From Devosia pacifica (lineage in GTDB: Bacteria > Pseudomonadota > Alphaproteobacteria > Rhizobiales > Devosiaceae): 64,000 bases of DNA. The position numbers and the translations under genes were made by a program. Location of the stretch: positions 725,562-789,561 of the forward strand of contig NZ_BMZE01000002.1 in assembly GCF_014652635.1 (NCBI RefSeq), in the 5' to 3' direction. Shown piece by piece: positions 44,983 to 53,518 of the stretch; position 1 is the first letter of the stretch, and each line of letters opens with the position of its first letter. The notes beneath the pieces are model-generated. The model was not told where the DNA came from and did no database searches. It saw nothing but the letters and a program-made list of their open reading frames with translations.

Positions 44983-46242
44983 ATGACATCGAAATTGCAA
45001 TCGACGCTCGCCATCAGCGCATTCGCACTTCTGGCGTCCGCCACATCGGCTTCGGCTCAAGTCACGGTCGAGTTCTGGCACAGCTTCGGCGGCTCGTCCG
45101 GAGAAGCGCTGGCCCAGATCATCGAGAACTTCGAGGCCGCCAATCCGGACATCACCATCGAAGCCGAGCATGTCGGCAACTATGAGGATATCGTCACCCA
45201 GCTTCAGGCAGCGATCCCGGCCGGGCGCGAACCCGATGCCGTGATCATGGAAGTGACCCGCTACGGTCTGTTCGCAGAACGCGGCATCCTTACCGACCTC
45301 ACAGCCTATCTCGAGGCCGATCCGCTCAGGGACGAACTCTATGATTTCGCCCGGGAAATCGGCGTTTATAACGGCAAGAACTACATCATTCCGTTCAACT
45401 CCTCGACGCCGGTCGTCTACTACAACAAGGACATCTTCGATCGCGCAGGCTTTGCCGAAGAGCCGTCTCTTGAAACGTTCGACGACATCCTGGCTGCTGC
45501 ACAGCAGATCACCGATGAGCTCGGCGATGAAGGCGTGTTCGGCATCGCGGCGCCCGGCCAGTTCGCCCGTTGGGGCCTGGTGATGAGCAATGACAGCAAC
45601 CTCATCGATCCGCAAAGCGGCGAGGTTCTGCTCGATGCACCGAACACCATCGAGGCGTATGAATGGATGGCGTCACTGGTGCACGAGCACGAGGTCGCCT
45701 CGGTCGACAACGTGACCGACGAGGATACCGGGGGCGATGCATTCCTCGCCGGCCGCGTCGGCATCAATTTCGCTTCGACCGGCAATTACGGCAGCGCCCG
45801 TGAAGCGCTGGGCGAAAATCTCGTGGTGCGGCCGATGCCGTGCAACAAGGTGTGCTCCGTGCCAATCGGCGGTGCAGGCATCGGCATTCTCGAAAGTGCT
45901 GACCAGGACGTGAAGGACGCGGCCTACCAGTTCATGAGCTTCGCCGCGAACCCAGAGTCCAACGCCATCTGGTTCTCGGCGACCGGTTACATGCCGATCA
46001 ACCGTTCAACCGCTGAACAGCCTCTGGCAGCGGACGCGCTCGAAAGCAAGCCGGGCATCGACGTGGCGATCAACCAGCTCGACTTCGCACAGGGCCGCCC
46101 GCGTCCGCCGGTCGTCACCTGGATGCGTTCCAGCGAGTACGACCTCTGGCAGGCCATGGCACTGGGACAGCGCACTGTCGAAGACACGCTGACCGAGTTC
46201 GCCGCACGCACGCGCGACGAGGCCGACCGGCTCGCTCGTTAA
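44983..46242 (+). CDS. ugpB: Glycerol-3-phosphate ABC transporter binding protein
   Basis: A 419-residue periplasmic binding protein. The signal peptide ends near ASA at residue 25. The mature start QVTVEFWHSFGGSSGEAL and the motif IIPFNSSTPVVYYNKDIF match UgpB, as does ATGYMPINRSTAEQ near the C-terminus. A GGGGAAG site precedes the ATG. Genes for UgpA-, UgpE-, UgpQ- and UgpC-like proteins follow directly, supporting sn-glycerol-3-phosphate or glycerophosphodiester uptake over a generic sugar. A 10-bp hairpin follows the stop. Confidence 0.85.
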   Translation: MTSKLQSTLAISAFALLASATSASAQVTVEFWHSFGGSSGEALAQIIENFEAANPDITIEAEHVGNYEDIVTQLQAAIPAGREPDAVIMEVTRYGLFAERGILTDLTAYLEADPLRDELYDFAREIGVYNGKNYIIPFNSSTPVVYYNKDIFDRAGFAEEPSLETFDDILAAAQQITDELGDEGVFGIAAPGQFARWGLVMSNDSNLIDPQSGEVLLDAPNTIEAYEWMASLVHEHEVASVDNVTDEDTGGDAFLAGRVGINFASTGNYGSAREALGENLVVRPMPCNKVCSVPIGGAGIGILESADQDVKDAAYQFMSFAANPESNAIWFSATGYMPINRSTAEQPLAADALESKPGIDVAINQLDFAQGRPRPPVVTWMRSSEYDLWQAMALGQRTVEDTLTEFAARTRDEADRLAR

Positions 46243-46259
46243 TCGCAACGTCTCGATAG

Positions 46260-46286
46260 GGCGAGCCCGGAACTTTCGGGCTCGCC
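46260..46286 (+). other. Intercistronic hairpin after ugpB
   Basis: GGCGAGCCCG and CGGGCTCGCC pair perfectly over 10 bp with a seven-base loop in the 65-base gap between ugpB and ugpA. No T-run follows. It is likely an mRNA-stabilising or partially terminating element that favours binding-protein synthesis. Confidence 0.65.
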
Positions 46287-46307
46287 GACCTGTCCGGAAA
46301 CGCCACA

Positions 46308-47177
46308 ATGCTTCGCAAGCTCACCCCCTATCTTCTCGCCTTGCCGTTGATGGCGTTCATCGCGGTCTTCACTTACATCCCGATCCTGACGAGTCTCGAC
46401 CTGAGCTTTCGGGAGTGGGACTTCATGTCGCCCGACCGGCCGTTTGTCGGCCTCGACAATTACACGCAGCTGCTCAATACCCACGAATTCTGGAACGCGC
46501 TGAGAGTTACCGCGCTTTTCGCGGTCATTTCGGTGCCGATCAGGCTGCTGCTGGCAATCGGGATCGCAAGCTTTCTCGTGCGCGAAACCGCAGCATCGCG
46601 GTTACTGCGCGGTGCGCTCTTTCTGCCTTCGGTGACTTCGACAGTCTCGATCGCGGTGGTGTTCTCCTGGGTGTTCGCGACAGACTACGGAATGGCGAAC
46701 GCCCTCCTGTCGCTGTTTGGGCTGCCAAAGATCACGTGGCTGCAAAGCCCGACACTGGCGCTTTGGGTGATCATCATCGTCAACACCTGGAAGCAGCTCG
46801 GATATGACATCATCATCTATATCGCGGGGCTCCAAGCCGTGCCGACGGAGCTCTACGACGCAGCGGCTGTCGATGGCGGCCGGCGCTTTCACGTCTTTCG
46901 GCGGATAACGGTGCCGCTGGTGATGCCGACGACCTATTTCCTGCTGGTTGTCTCGGTGATCGAGGCCTTTCAGATCTTCACCATCGTCGATGTGATGACG
47001 CAGGGTGGGCCGGCGGGATCCACCAACATGCTGGTCAACATGCTCTACCGGATCGGCTTTACGCTGTTCGACATCGGGCAGGGGTCGGCGCTGGCGGTCA
47101 TGCTGTTCGTGCTGCTGATCGTTCTTGCCGTGATCAAGTCACGCGTTCTCGGACGCAAGGTGCACTATGAAGCCTGA
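46308..47177 (+). CDS. ugpA: Glycerol-3-phosphate ABC transporter permease
   Basis: A 289-residue inner-membrane permease of the CUT1/MalF type with six main hydrophobic segments. The N-terminal LPLMAFIAVFTYIPI and SLDLSFREWDF, and the EAA loop TELYDAAAVDGGRRFHVFRRIT near residue 185, fit UgpA. It overlaps ugpE by 11 bases and forms the heterodimeric channel with its product. Confidence 0.9.
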   Translation: MLRKLTPYLLALPLMAFIAVFTYIPILTSLDLSFREWDFMSPDRPFVGLDNYTQLLNTHEFWNALRVTALFAVISVPIRLLLAIGIASFLVRETAASRLLRGALFLPSVTSTVSIAVVFSWVFATDYGMANALLSLFGLPKITWLQSPTLALWVIIIVNTWKQLGYDIIIYIAGLQAVPTELYDAAAVDGGRRFHVFRRITVPLVMPTTYFLLVVSVIEAFQIFTIVDVMTQGGPAGSTNMLVNMLYRIGFTLFDIGQGSALAVMLFVLLIVLAVIKSRVLGRKVHYEA

Positions 47178-47976
47178 CAATCGTTTGCTCACCATCCTGG
47201 CACTGCTGGCGGGGCTGCTTTTTCTCTCGCCAGTCCTTTATTCGATCTGGATGTCGTTCCAGACGGCGACCGCGTATTATACGGGCGGCTTCGAGTTTAC
47301 CCTCGACAATTACGGCCGGGCCATAGGGCAGTACAATTTCGCGCGCTATTTGTTCAACAGCCTGCTGGTATCGGGCCTCGTGACGCTGATCGGCATCACG
47401 GTCGCAACAATGGCCGCCTTCGCCTTTGCGCGTTTCGACTTTCCCGGCGGCAATCTGATGTTCGGGGCGGTCGTCGCCACGCTCATGATCCCGAGCCATA
47501 TCAGCCTGATCCCGAATTACCTGACGCTTGCCGGGGTCGGGCTGCTCGATACCTATGCCGGGTTGATTCTGCCGGCGATTTCCAACGGTTTTGCGGCCTT
47601 CTTCCTGCGTCAGTATATCCGCGGTATCCCGCGTGCGCTCGATGAGGCGGCCTACATGGATGGCGCAACGCCCCTAAAGGTGCTCTGGCGGGTAATCGTG
47701 CCGCTGGCGCGCCCAGCCATTCTGTCGATGGGGCTCTACATCTTCATTACTGAGTGGAACAGCTACATCTGGCCCTTGGTCGCTGTCGGCGATCAGGACC
47801 TTTATACCCTGCAGGTAGGGCTCGCCCGGCTCTATCGGATTAATCCTGGGGAAGGGCCGATCGATTGGCCGCTGGTCATGGCGGCGTCCACCATCACGCT
47901 TCTGCCGGTCATCGCCGGCTTCGTCCTGGTGGAACGGCACCTGGTGCGTGGCATCACCATGGGTGCGGTGAAGTAG
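47167..47976 (+). CDS. ugpE: Glycerol-3-phosphate ABC transporter permease
   Basis: A 269-residue MalG-type permease. The EAA loop is RALDEAAYMDGATPLKVLWRVI near residue 157. SLIPNYLTLAGVGLLDTYAGLILP and EWNSYIWPLVAVGD are typical of UgpE. Six membrane segments are apparent. It begins inside the end of ugpA and is followed after 7 bases by the phosphodiesterase gene. Confidence 0.9.
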   Translation: MKPDNRLLTILALLAGLLFLSPVLYSIWMSFQTATAYYTGGFEFTLDNYGRAIGQYNFARYLFNSLLVSGLVTLIGITVATMAAFAFARFDFPGGNLMFGAVVATLMIPSHISLIPNYLTLAGVGLLDTYAGLILPAISNGFAAFFLRQYIRGIPRALDEAAYMDGATPLKVLWRVIVPLARPAILSMGLYIFITEWNSYIWPLVAVGDQDLYTLQVGLARLYRINPGEGPIDWPLVMAASTITLLPVIAGFVLVERHLVRGITMGAVK

Positions 47977-47983
47977 CTAGAAT

Positions 47984-48757
47984 ATGAAAGAAACAGATTT
48001 GACACGCATTGCATCTCATCGGGGTGGCACGCTCGAGTTTGGCGACAGCACGCCAGCCGGTTTTTCCGCAACTGCCGCGATGGCGCTGGAAGAGGTCGAG
48101 TTCGACGTCCACCCGACTGCCGATGGCGCAATCATCGTTCATCACGATCCGACGCTCGACCGCACGACAGATCGCTCCGGTATCATCGCCGAAATGACGA
48201 GCACCGACGTGCGCGCCGCCACGATCGATTATTCCGGCGGCAGCCACCCGCTGACCCTTGAGGAGCTGTGCGCGCTGTTTGAAAACAGCCCCGTTGCTTT
48301 CCGTTGCGAGTTCAAGCCGGGAGCTGCTGGGCACGGCTACCGGGACTTTGTGCCCCGTGTCATCGAGACGCTTGCAGCGAACGGCAGGCTCGAAACGACC
48401 GTGTTCTCTTCTTTTCTTCTCGAGACGCTGATCGCATTGCAACAGAGCAGCGACCAGCCCTTCTTGTGGCTCGTCAGTCCGCCGGTCCTTCACCAGCTGG
48501 GTGTCAAGGCGATGATATCCGTTGCAAGGCAATACAACGTGCCGGAAATCGGGCTCAACATCGACACGGCGACGCCGGAGATTCGTGACGCACTGGTTTC
48601 AGAGGGCATCGCGTTCGGGTGCTGGGCCGCCCATTCCGCACAGCAGATCGAAAAAGCGCTCGCACTTGGCGCCAAGGTTTTCACCACCGATCGCCCCAGC
48701 CTGGCGATCGCGGTGCGCGAGGCGTGGCGCCTGAGGAACCAGGAGATATCAGCATGA
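47984..48757 (+). CDS. ugpQ: Glycerophosphodiester phosphodiesterase
   Basis: A 257-residue cytoplasmic GDPD that splits glycerophosphodiesters to glycerol-3-phosphate and an alcohol. The catalytic motifs are complete: IASHRGG near residue 8, EVEFDVHPTADG, and VHHDPTLDRTTDRSG. No signal peptide is present. Its place inside the ugp operon, overlapping ugpC by 4 bases, mirrors UgpQ, which processes diesters as they enter through Ugp. Confidence 0.9.
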   Translation: MKETDLTRIASHRGGTLEFGDSTPAGFSATAAMALEEVEFDVHPTADGAIIVHHDPTLDRTTDRSGIIAEMTSTDVRAATIDYSGGSHPLTLEELCALFENSPVAFRCEFKPGAAGHGYRDFVPRVIETLAANGRLETTVFSSFLLETLIALQQSSDQPFLWLVSPPVLHQLGVKAMISVARQYNVPEIGLNIDTATPEIRDALVSEGIAFGCWAAHSAQQIEKALALGAKVFTTDRPSLAIAVREAWRLRNQEISA

Positions 48758-49785
48758 GCGGGATCGAACTGCGCGATATTCGCAAGTCCTATGCCGGCGG
48801 GCCGGAAGTGCTTCACGGCGTGAGCATGCGTATCGAGCCGGGCGAGTTCATCGTCATTGTCGGGCCGTCGGGGTGCGGGAAATCGACCTTGTTGCGCCTG
48901 ATTGCCGGGCTCGAAAGCTGCCGCGAAGGAGATATCCTGATCGACGGCAAGCGCGCGAACCAGCTTGCACCGCAAGACCGCGACATCGCGATGATCTTCC
49001 AGAACTATGCGCTTTATCCGCACATGACGGTGCGCGAGAACATTGCCTTCGGACTCGAACTGCGCGGCATGCCCAAGGCGCAGCGCCATGCACGCGCCGA
49101 CAGCGTTGCGGCGACGCTGCAACTCACCCCTTACCTCGGCCGCAAGCCGGGCGCTTTGTCCGGCGGACAGCGCCAGCGCGTTGCCATGGGACGTGCCATG
49201 GCACGCAATAGTTCGACGTTTCTCATGGACGAGCCGCTATCCAATCTCGACAACGCCTTGCGTGTCGCCATGCGCACCGAGATCAAGGATTTGCATCGCC
49301 AGCTCGGTGCCACGATGATCTATGTGACGCACGACCAGACCGAGGCGCTGTCGCTCGCCGACCGGATCGCGGTGATGAAAGACGGACATCTGCAACAGTT
49401 CGATACGCCGGAAGCGATCTATGACCGTCCGCAAAACCGGTTTGTCGCAAGTTTTCTCGGCATGCCGACGATGAACTTCCTGCCCGCTGAAAAGCTCTCC
49501 GAGCGTTTGGGCAATAGTACGCGGCTGGTGGGGCTTCGTCCCGAGATGCTGCATGTCGAGCTCGACAAGCCGCTCGGGCCCGCTCTACCTGCGAAAATCG
49601 TGCTTTCGGAAATGACCGGATCCGACATCATCGTTCATTGCGAGACGCCCGCCGGCAGGGTTACGGTTGTCACCGCGCGCAAACACTTGCCTCGAGGTAC
49701 GGGAGACTGCTGGATCAGTTATGACCTTGATGATGCTCTGTTCTTCGATGGCGAGACCGGCAACCGGGTCGAGGCGGCTGCATAG
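48754..49785 (+). CDS. ugpC: Glycerol-3-phosphate ABC transporter ATP-binding protein
   Basis: A 343-residue CUT1 ATPase of the MalK/UgpC group. Walker A is GPSGCGKST near residue 37, Q-loop MIFQNYALYPHM, signature LSGGQRQRVAMGRAMAR, Walker B FLMDEPLSNLD, and YVTHDQTEALSL carries the switch His. A C-terminal regulatory (TOBE) domain starts near LVGLRPEMLHV. The ATG at 48754 overlaps the ugpQ stop; longer in-frame starts lie inside ugpQ and were rejected. Confidence 0.92.
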   Translation: MSGIELRDIRKSYAGGPEVLHGVSMRIEPGEFIVIVGPSGCGKSTLLRLIAGLESCREGDILIDGKRANQLAPQDRDIAMIFQNYALYPHMTVRENIAFGLELRGMPKAQRHARADSVAATLQLTPYLGRKPGALSGGQRQRVAMGRAMARNSSTFLMDEPLSNLDNALRVAMRTEIKDLHRQLGATMIYVTHDQTEALSLADRIAVMKDGHLQQFDTPEAIYDRPQNRFVASFLGMPTMNFLPAEKLSERLGNSTRLVGLRPEMLHVELDKPLGPALPAKIVLSEMTGSDIIVHCETPAGRVTVVTARKHLPRGTGDCWISYDLDDALFFDGETGNRVEAAA

Positions 49786-49833
49786 TGCCCGAGGGGCTGC
49801 CGGGCGATCTGCGGTGACAACGGCAACCGTACG

Positions 49834-50721
49834 ATGACTGAGCAGCACGAACTGCCAAGGTTTCTTGGCGATCTGATCGCGCACAACGCCGCGCGGCTGA
49901 CGGAGGCCGACGCCCGTCTTCTTGACGTTTTGGTGCGCGATCCCATTCGCGGCGCCATGGAGAACGGCAAGGAGGTCTCATCGCGTGCCGGTGTGCATCC
50001 TGCTTCGGCCGTGCGGCTGGCACGACGGCTCGGCTTTTCCGGCTATCCGGAGTTCAGAACGTTCCTTCAGGCCAATCTGGTTGATAGCGTAGCAGGCGAC
50101 TTCGAGAACCCGGCAGCGCGCATGGCCGCGCGGCTGGTGCGCGCCGAGGAGGGAGACGTCCTCTCTTCTATCCTCGACAGCGAAATTGCCGCGCTACAGC
50201 ACGTGCGCACAACGGTTCGAGACGCCGATATCCGTGCGTTCTCGACTGCGCTGATGAAGGCGCGCAAGATCTTCGTTCTGGGTAGAAGCCATGCAGCGAC
50301 CCTGTCCGCACTCATCGCCTTGAGGTTGCGGCGCTCAGGGTATGACTCGATCGATCTTGCGGGCCAGATGCATCAACTTCCCGAGGTGCTGACCGGCATG
50401 ACGGACCAGGACGTGCTGTGGCTCCTGACGTTCCGGAAACCCGCCCAGGTAGTGCTCGATGTTCGCGCCATTGCTGCCGAGACGGCCACAACCACATTGG
50501 CCCTGAGTGACCTGACCGGCACCCGCATCGATCCGGCCCCCGATCATCAGATCTCCGTGTCGCGTGGCGGTGTCGGCCAATCGCAATCGCTGGTGGTGCC
50601 GATGACGATCGCCAACGCGGTCATTCTGGATCTCGCGGCGATTGATGGCGGCAACTCGTTGCGTGCGCTCGACACGTTCAAGTCGTTTCGCGCCGGCCTG
50701 CCGACACGCCTCGGGCGGTGA
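49834..50721 (+). CDS. RpiR/MurR-family regulator with SIS domain
   Basis: A 295-residue regulator. The N-terminal HTH_6 domain (about residues 25-100) includes NGKEVSSRAGVHPASAVRLARRLGFSGYPEFR. The C-terminal SIS sugar-phosphate-binding domain starts near ARKIFVLGRSHAATLSALIALRL. It follows ugpC by 48 bases in the same direction, so it is the probable local regulator of the ugp-like operon, with a phosphorylated metabolite as effector. That link is inferred from position. Confidence 0.88.
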   Translation: MTEQHELPRFLGDLIAHNAARLTEADARLLDVLVRDPIRGAMENGKEVSSRAGVHPASAVRLARRLGFSGYPEFRTFLQANLVDSVAGDFENPAARMAARLVRAEEGDVLSSILDSEIAALQHVRTTVRDADIRAFSTALMKARKIFVLGRSHAATLSALIALRLRRSGYDSIDLAGQMHQLPEVLTGMTDQDVLWLLTFRKPAQVVLDVRAIAAETATTTLALSDLTGTRIDPAPDHQISVSRGGVGQSQSLVVPMTIANAVILDLAAIDGGNSLRALDTFKSFRAGLPTRLGR

Positions 50722-50728
50722 GTGCCGA

Positions 50729-52099
50729 TCACTCTCGTTCCGGCACGCCCACGAAGATCGGATTGGTAAGGGCGTAGAGAGCGCCGCGATGATCACGAAG
50801 TTCAAGCGTGAACCAGTCGCCGTTCTTGGCGCCGAGCGACGACTGCGCTTCGGATGTTTCGGCGCAGTCCCAGGTTTCGATTATTTCGCCGCGGCAGATG
50901 AGCCGCGCGGTCAGCCCAGTTAGGTCGGAGGCCGGGGTTTCGGCGCGCCAACTCATCTCAAGGCACAGCGTGCCTTGATCCGCTACCTCTCCCATTTGAG
51001 CGCTGAGCCCATCGTGTGTTGTCGCCGAAAACGAGACGAAAGGCCCGCTGGAGACGAAGCTGCGGCCGGAAGAAATGGCCGCCAGGAGCGCAGCCTCTGT
51101 ATTGTCTTCGGCATAGACGTAGTTCGCTGCGAGCCGAGCGCTCTCAGGACTGGGACGATGCGTATCGGTGCCGGCGGTCGCAACCATCCGGTAGCCCTCG
51201 TTAAGCCAGCGGTAGAACACGCCGATCGCCTGTTCGTTACCGGCGCAGGGTCGCCACTCCCGGTTCCAAATTTCGACATGGCGCGCGGGGCCTGGAAGCA
51301 TGTCCGAATAGGCCCAGCGGCAACCGGTGCAGAACGGGTGCCCTTCCGCTTTGGGGTGGGCGATGATGAACAGTTTCCCATCGCGCGCCACCTCTGCAGC
51401 GCGCGCGCTCATCGTTTCCTTGTCGCGAATGCGCCAGTCCACGAGGTCTCGCGTGCTCAGCACAAGGGCGTGCCCGTGAAACGTCGTCAACTCGGTGCCG
51501 CCAATAATGGTGATGGCATTGCCGGCGCGTGCTTCAAGCTCCCTTATGCCGGAGACCGTGTTGTGATCGGTCAGGGCGACAAAATCGAAGCCACGCGACA
51601 GCGCCAGTTCAAGATAGTCGCTGACCTCCAGATCGGCGTCGGAATGAATCGTATGGCCGTGCAAGTCTCCCTTGTACCAGCCGGGGCCGCGCTTCTTCTG
51701 ACCGGATTGCGGTGTGATGGTCTTTTCGGCGATTGCCTCTCCCTCGTCAGTCATCACGTCGATCGTGTAGGACACATCACCAGGCGGCAGCAGGCGGTGA
51801 ACATCGATCTCGACCCGCCAAGTCCCGGGTTCGATCGGGCCCGCGAGATATCCGGGTGAGGCAAACCCCGTCGATATGACTGGGCTCTGGTCGGCGTTGT
51901 TATGCCGCGTCCCGCGCGGGCCATTGGGGCCGTAGACCGAGATGCTGAGCTGGTGCGGAATGTCGCCGACGCCAGGATGACGCGGGTCGTGCTCAAACCG
52001 GAGCCTCAAGGTTCCCGTGCCTTCGGGCACCTCGAACTCGTGCCCGACATGGCTGGCCATTTGCGCCACGCTCAGGCGCCCCTCAAACTGCTGCCGCAT
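50729..52099 (-). CDS. PHP-domain metallo-phosphoesterase (CehA/McbA-like)
   Basis: A 456-residue protein. An N-terminal beta-sandwich (about residues 1-140, starting FEGRLSVAQMASHVGHEFEV) precedes a PHP metal-hydrolase domain. Metal-binding motifs are KGDLHGHTIHSDADLEVSDY and FVALTDHNTVSG, with GTELTTFHGHALVL, IIAHPKAEG and TAGTDTHRP further on. A C-terminal beta domain ends ALYALTNPIFVG. The family includes phosphodiesterase-like and hydrolytic enzymes of uncertain substrate. It converges on the RpiR gene after the ugp operon, which suggests a phosphate-ester role. The frame stays open upstream through a partial duplicate (52100-52417), so a longer product is possible. Confidence 0.75.
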   Translation of the reverse strand: MRQQFEGRLSVAQMASHVGHEFEVPEGTGTLRLRFEHDPRHPGVGDIPHQLSISVYGPNGPRGTRHNNADQSPVISTGFASPGYLAGPIEPGTWRVEIDVHRLLPPGDVSYTIDVMTDEGEAIAEKTITPQSGQKKRGPGWYKGDLHGHTIHSDADLEVSDYLELALSRGFDFVALTDHNTVSGIRELEARAGNAITIIGGTELTTFHGHALVLSTRDLVDWRIRDKETMSARAAEVARDGKLFIIAHPKAEGHPFCTGCRWAYSDMLPGPARHVEIWNREWRPCAGNEQAIGVFYRWLNEGYRMVATAGTDTHRPSPESARLAANYVYAEDNTEAALLAAISSGRSFVSSGPFVSFSATTHDGLSAQMGEVADQGTLCLEMSWRAETPASDLTGLTARLICRGEIIETWDCAETSEAQSSLGAKNGDWFTLELRDHRGALYALTNPIFVGVPERE

Positions 52100-52417
52100 C
52101 GGCTTTTTATCCGCGAAAATAGATTGGGAAGGCAGTGGGATTGTGTGCTGCCATTCGTCAGTAGGAATTGTCAGGCGGGTTAGGACACCGGTCTGCGCGA
52201 CGAGCCTCAGTTCATCCCCGGCAGCGCCCTTGGCGGCAATAAAGAGTTCGACGCCGGTGGAAGATGCAGCAATGCCGCCCATCGGGGCTTCCCCAATGGC
52301 GATCTCGAGGTGGGGCCCATCCGGGGAGTCGGTGATATAGACGTGGCCACGGCGCAAGGCTTTGATGATGCCGTCGCGGGTCTCTGCAAAAACCACAGTT
52401 GTCGGTCGGCCAATAAT
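52100..52417 (-). pseudogene. Remnant of a second PHP-protein C-terminal domain
   Basis: In frame with the downstream intact gene, about 106 codons encode a piece similar to the C-terminal domain of that same protein. [20 protein letters not shown] parallels ANYVYAEDNTEAALLAAISS, then VYITDSPDG parallels SFVSSGPFV. The copy lacks its PHP catalytic part and its final ALTNPIF-type strand. Its 5' boundary lies within about 25 bases of the 3' end of the tRNA-Ala gene. It looks like one of two tandem copies cut at the tRNA. Because no stop intervenes it could be translated as an N-terminal extension from an internal GTG. Confidence 0.55.
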
Positions 52418-52441
52418 AGGAAAATTTTTAAATGGTCGGAA

Positions 52442-52517
52442 TGGTGGAGCTGAGGGGAATCGAACCCCTGACCTCATCATTGCGAACGATGCGCTCTCCC
52501 AACTGAGCTACAGCCCC
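52442..52517 (-). tRNA. tRNA-Ala (CGC)
   Basis: A complete 76-base cloverleaf including the encoded CCA. The acceptor arm GGGGCTG pairs with CAGCTCC (one G-U), the D arm has AGCTCAGTTGGGAGAGC, and the anticodon loop TTCGCAA has CGC at positions 34-36, reading GCG. The T arm is AGGGGTTCGAATCCCCT. It decodes an alanine codon common in this GC-rich genome. Confidence 0.96.
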
Positions 52518-52529
52518 GCTCCATCAGGC

Positions 52530-52535
52530 GATATA
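52530..52535 (-). promoter_or_regulatory. Possible -10 box for tRNA-Ala
   Basis: On the minus strand TATATC lies 12 bases upstream of the mature tRNA 5' end, about the right distance for a short leader. A TTTTCT 16 bases further upstream is a weak -35 match. Confidence 0.4.
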
Positions 52536-52624
52536 GCAAATTGGCTGAGACAGAAAAGCCCCTTTGACGTTTGAACGTTTGCCGGCGACAGACAATAGCA
52601 AGACTGTCATCGGGGTCAGGCTGA

Positions 52625-53386
52625 TCAGTCGTACTTGCCGCGGTGCTTGTCGAGTGTTTTCGAAACGTCTTCCAATGCATGCAGGATCTCATCGCGCCAA
52701 CCATCCTGCGATAGCTTGCGGGTAGAGTTGTGTGCTGCGCACACGAGCGGTGTGCCGGCCCACCGCGCGGCCAGGTCTTGAGCCCATTCGGCGTATGCGT
52801 CGGCCGCGCCAGGGCGCGGTTGCAGCGCCTTTCCCAGCATTGGGTGGAATTTCAACCGTGACTCCGGCAGCACCTTGCCGAGCAGTCCTGGCGGGTCGAG
52901 CACATTCAGGGTGTCGTCCACATGCACGATCCCGCTTGCCTTATGTCTCACCAACACTGATCCAGCGTGGACGCTATTGTCTTCAGTCACCAGATCGACG
53001 CCTGCAGGGAGGGAAAACTCGAGATCTTCGGAAAATTCCGCTTGCGTCTTTTCTTCCTCGATCAGGCCGCTTTCCCAAGGCAGATCGGGTGCCTGCTGGC
53101 GATGCCGCCGGGTGCCGAACAGCCTTGCAGAAGGCGCCAATTCATGTGCTGCGCGGCAATGCAGCGTATGGAAGGGGTGAACGTTCAGGATTGCATCAAC
53201 CGCTGTACCGTTGTCGGTAAGGCGAAGCAGATGAGCGCGGGATTCTTCGGATACATCGTAGCTGTCGAGCAGAATGAACCGGCCATTGGCGCGTCGTACC
53301 AGCGACATGTGCGTACCCATGTCGACCACTTTGGCCAGCTTCATGGTGCCGCGAATATTCCAGAAGTTCTCTGAAAGCTGTTGCAT
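52625..53386 (-). CDS. Metallo-beta-lactamase-fold-like protein, function unknown
   Basis: A 253-residue cytoplasmic protein that resembles divergent metallo-beta-lactamase-fold proteins. An early strand set (FWNIRGTMKLAKVVDMGTHMSLVRR, FILLDSYDV) leads to NVHPFHTLHCRAAHE, where the canonical HxHxDH metal motif would be but is replaced by a different His pattern. IVHVDDTLNV and VCAAHNST later could supply further ligands. The Met at 53386 was preferred; an upstream in-frame Met (53500) overlaps the neighbouring gene region without similarity. No function can be assigned. Confidence 0.6.
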   Translation of the reverse strand: MQQLSENFWNIRGTMKLAKVVDMGTHMSLVRRANGRFILLDSYDVSEESRAHLLRLTDNGTAVDAILNVHPFHTLHCRAAHELAPSARLFGTRRHRQQAPDLPWESGLIEEEKTQAEFSEDLEFSLPAGVDLVTEDNSVHAGSVLVRHKASGIVHVDDTLNVLDPPGLLGKVLPESRLKFHPMLGKALQPRPGAADAYAEWAQDLAARWAGTPLVCAAHNSTRKLSQDGWRDEILHALEDVSKTLDKHRGKYD

Positions 53387-53518
53387 ATGCCCTGCGCCTC
53401 GCCAGTGTAACGGGATTGGTATGTCTCTGAGGCAATGAGCCGACTTTGCAGCGGTTCCCTTATGCATGCGCCGCTGCCGATGAGGATCGAGGCTATCCAC
53501 GCGTTTCGGCGAAATGCG

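Noticed and set aside
48619..48753. Upstream starts for the ugpC frame
   Set aside because: They lie inside ugpQ in another frame. The ATG at 48754 overlaps the ugpQ stop and begins family similarity.
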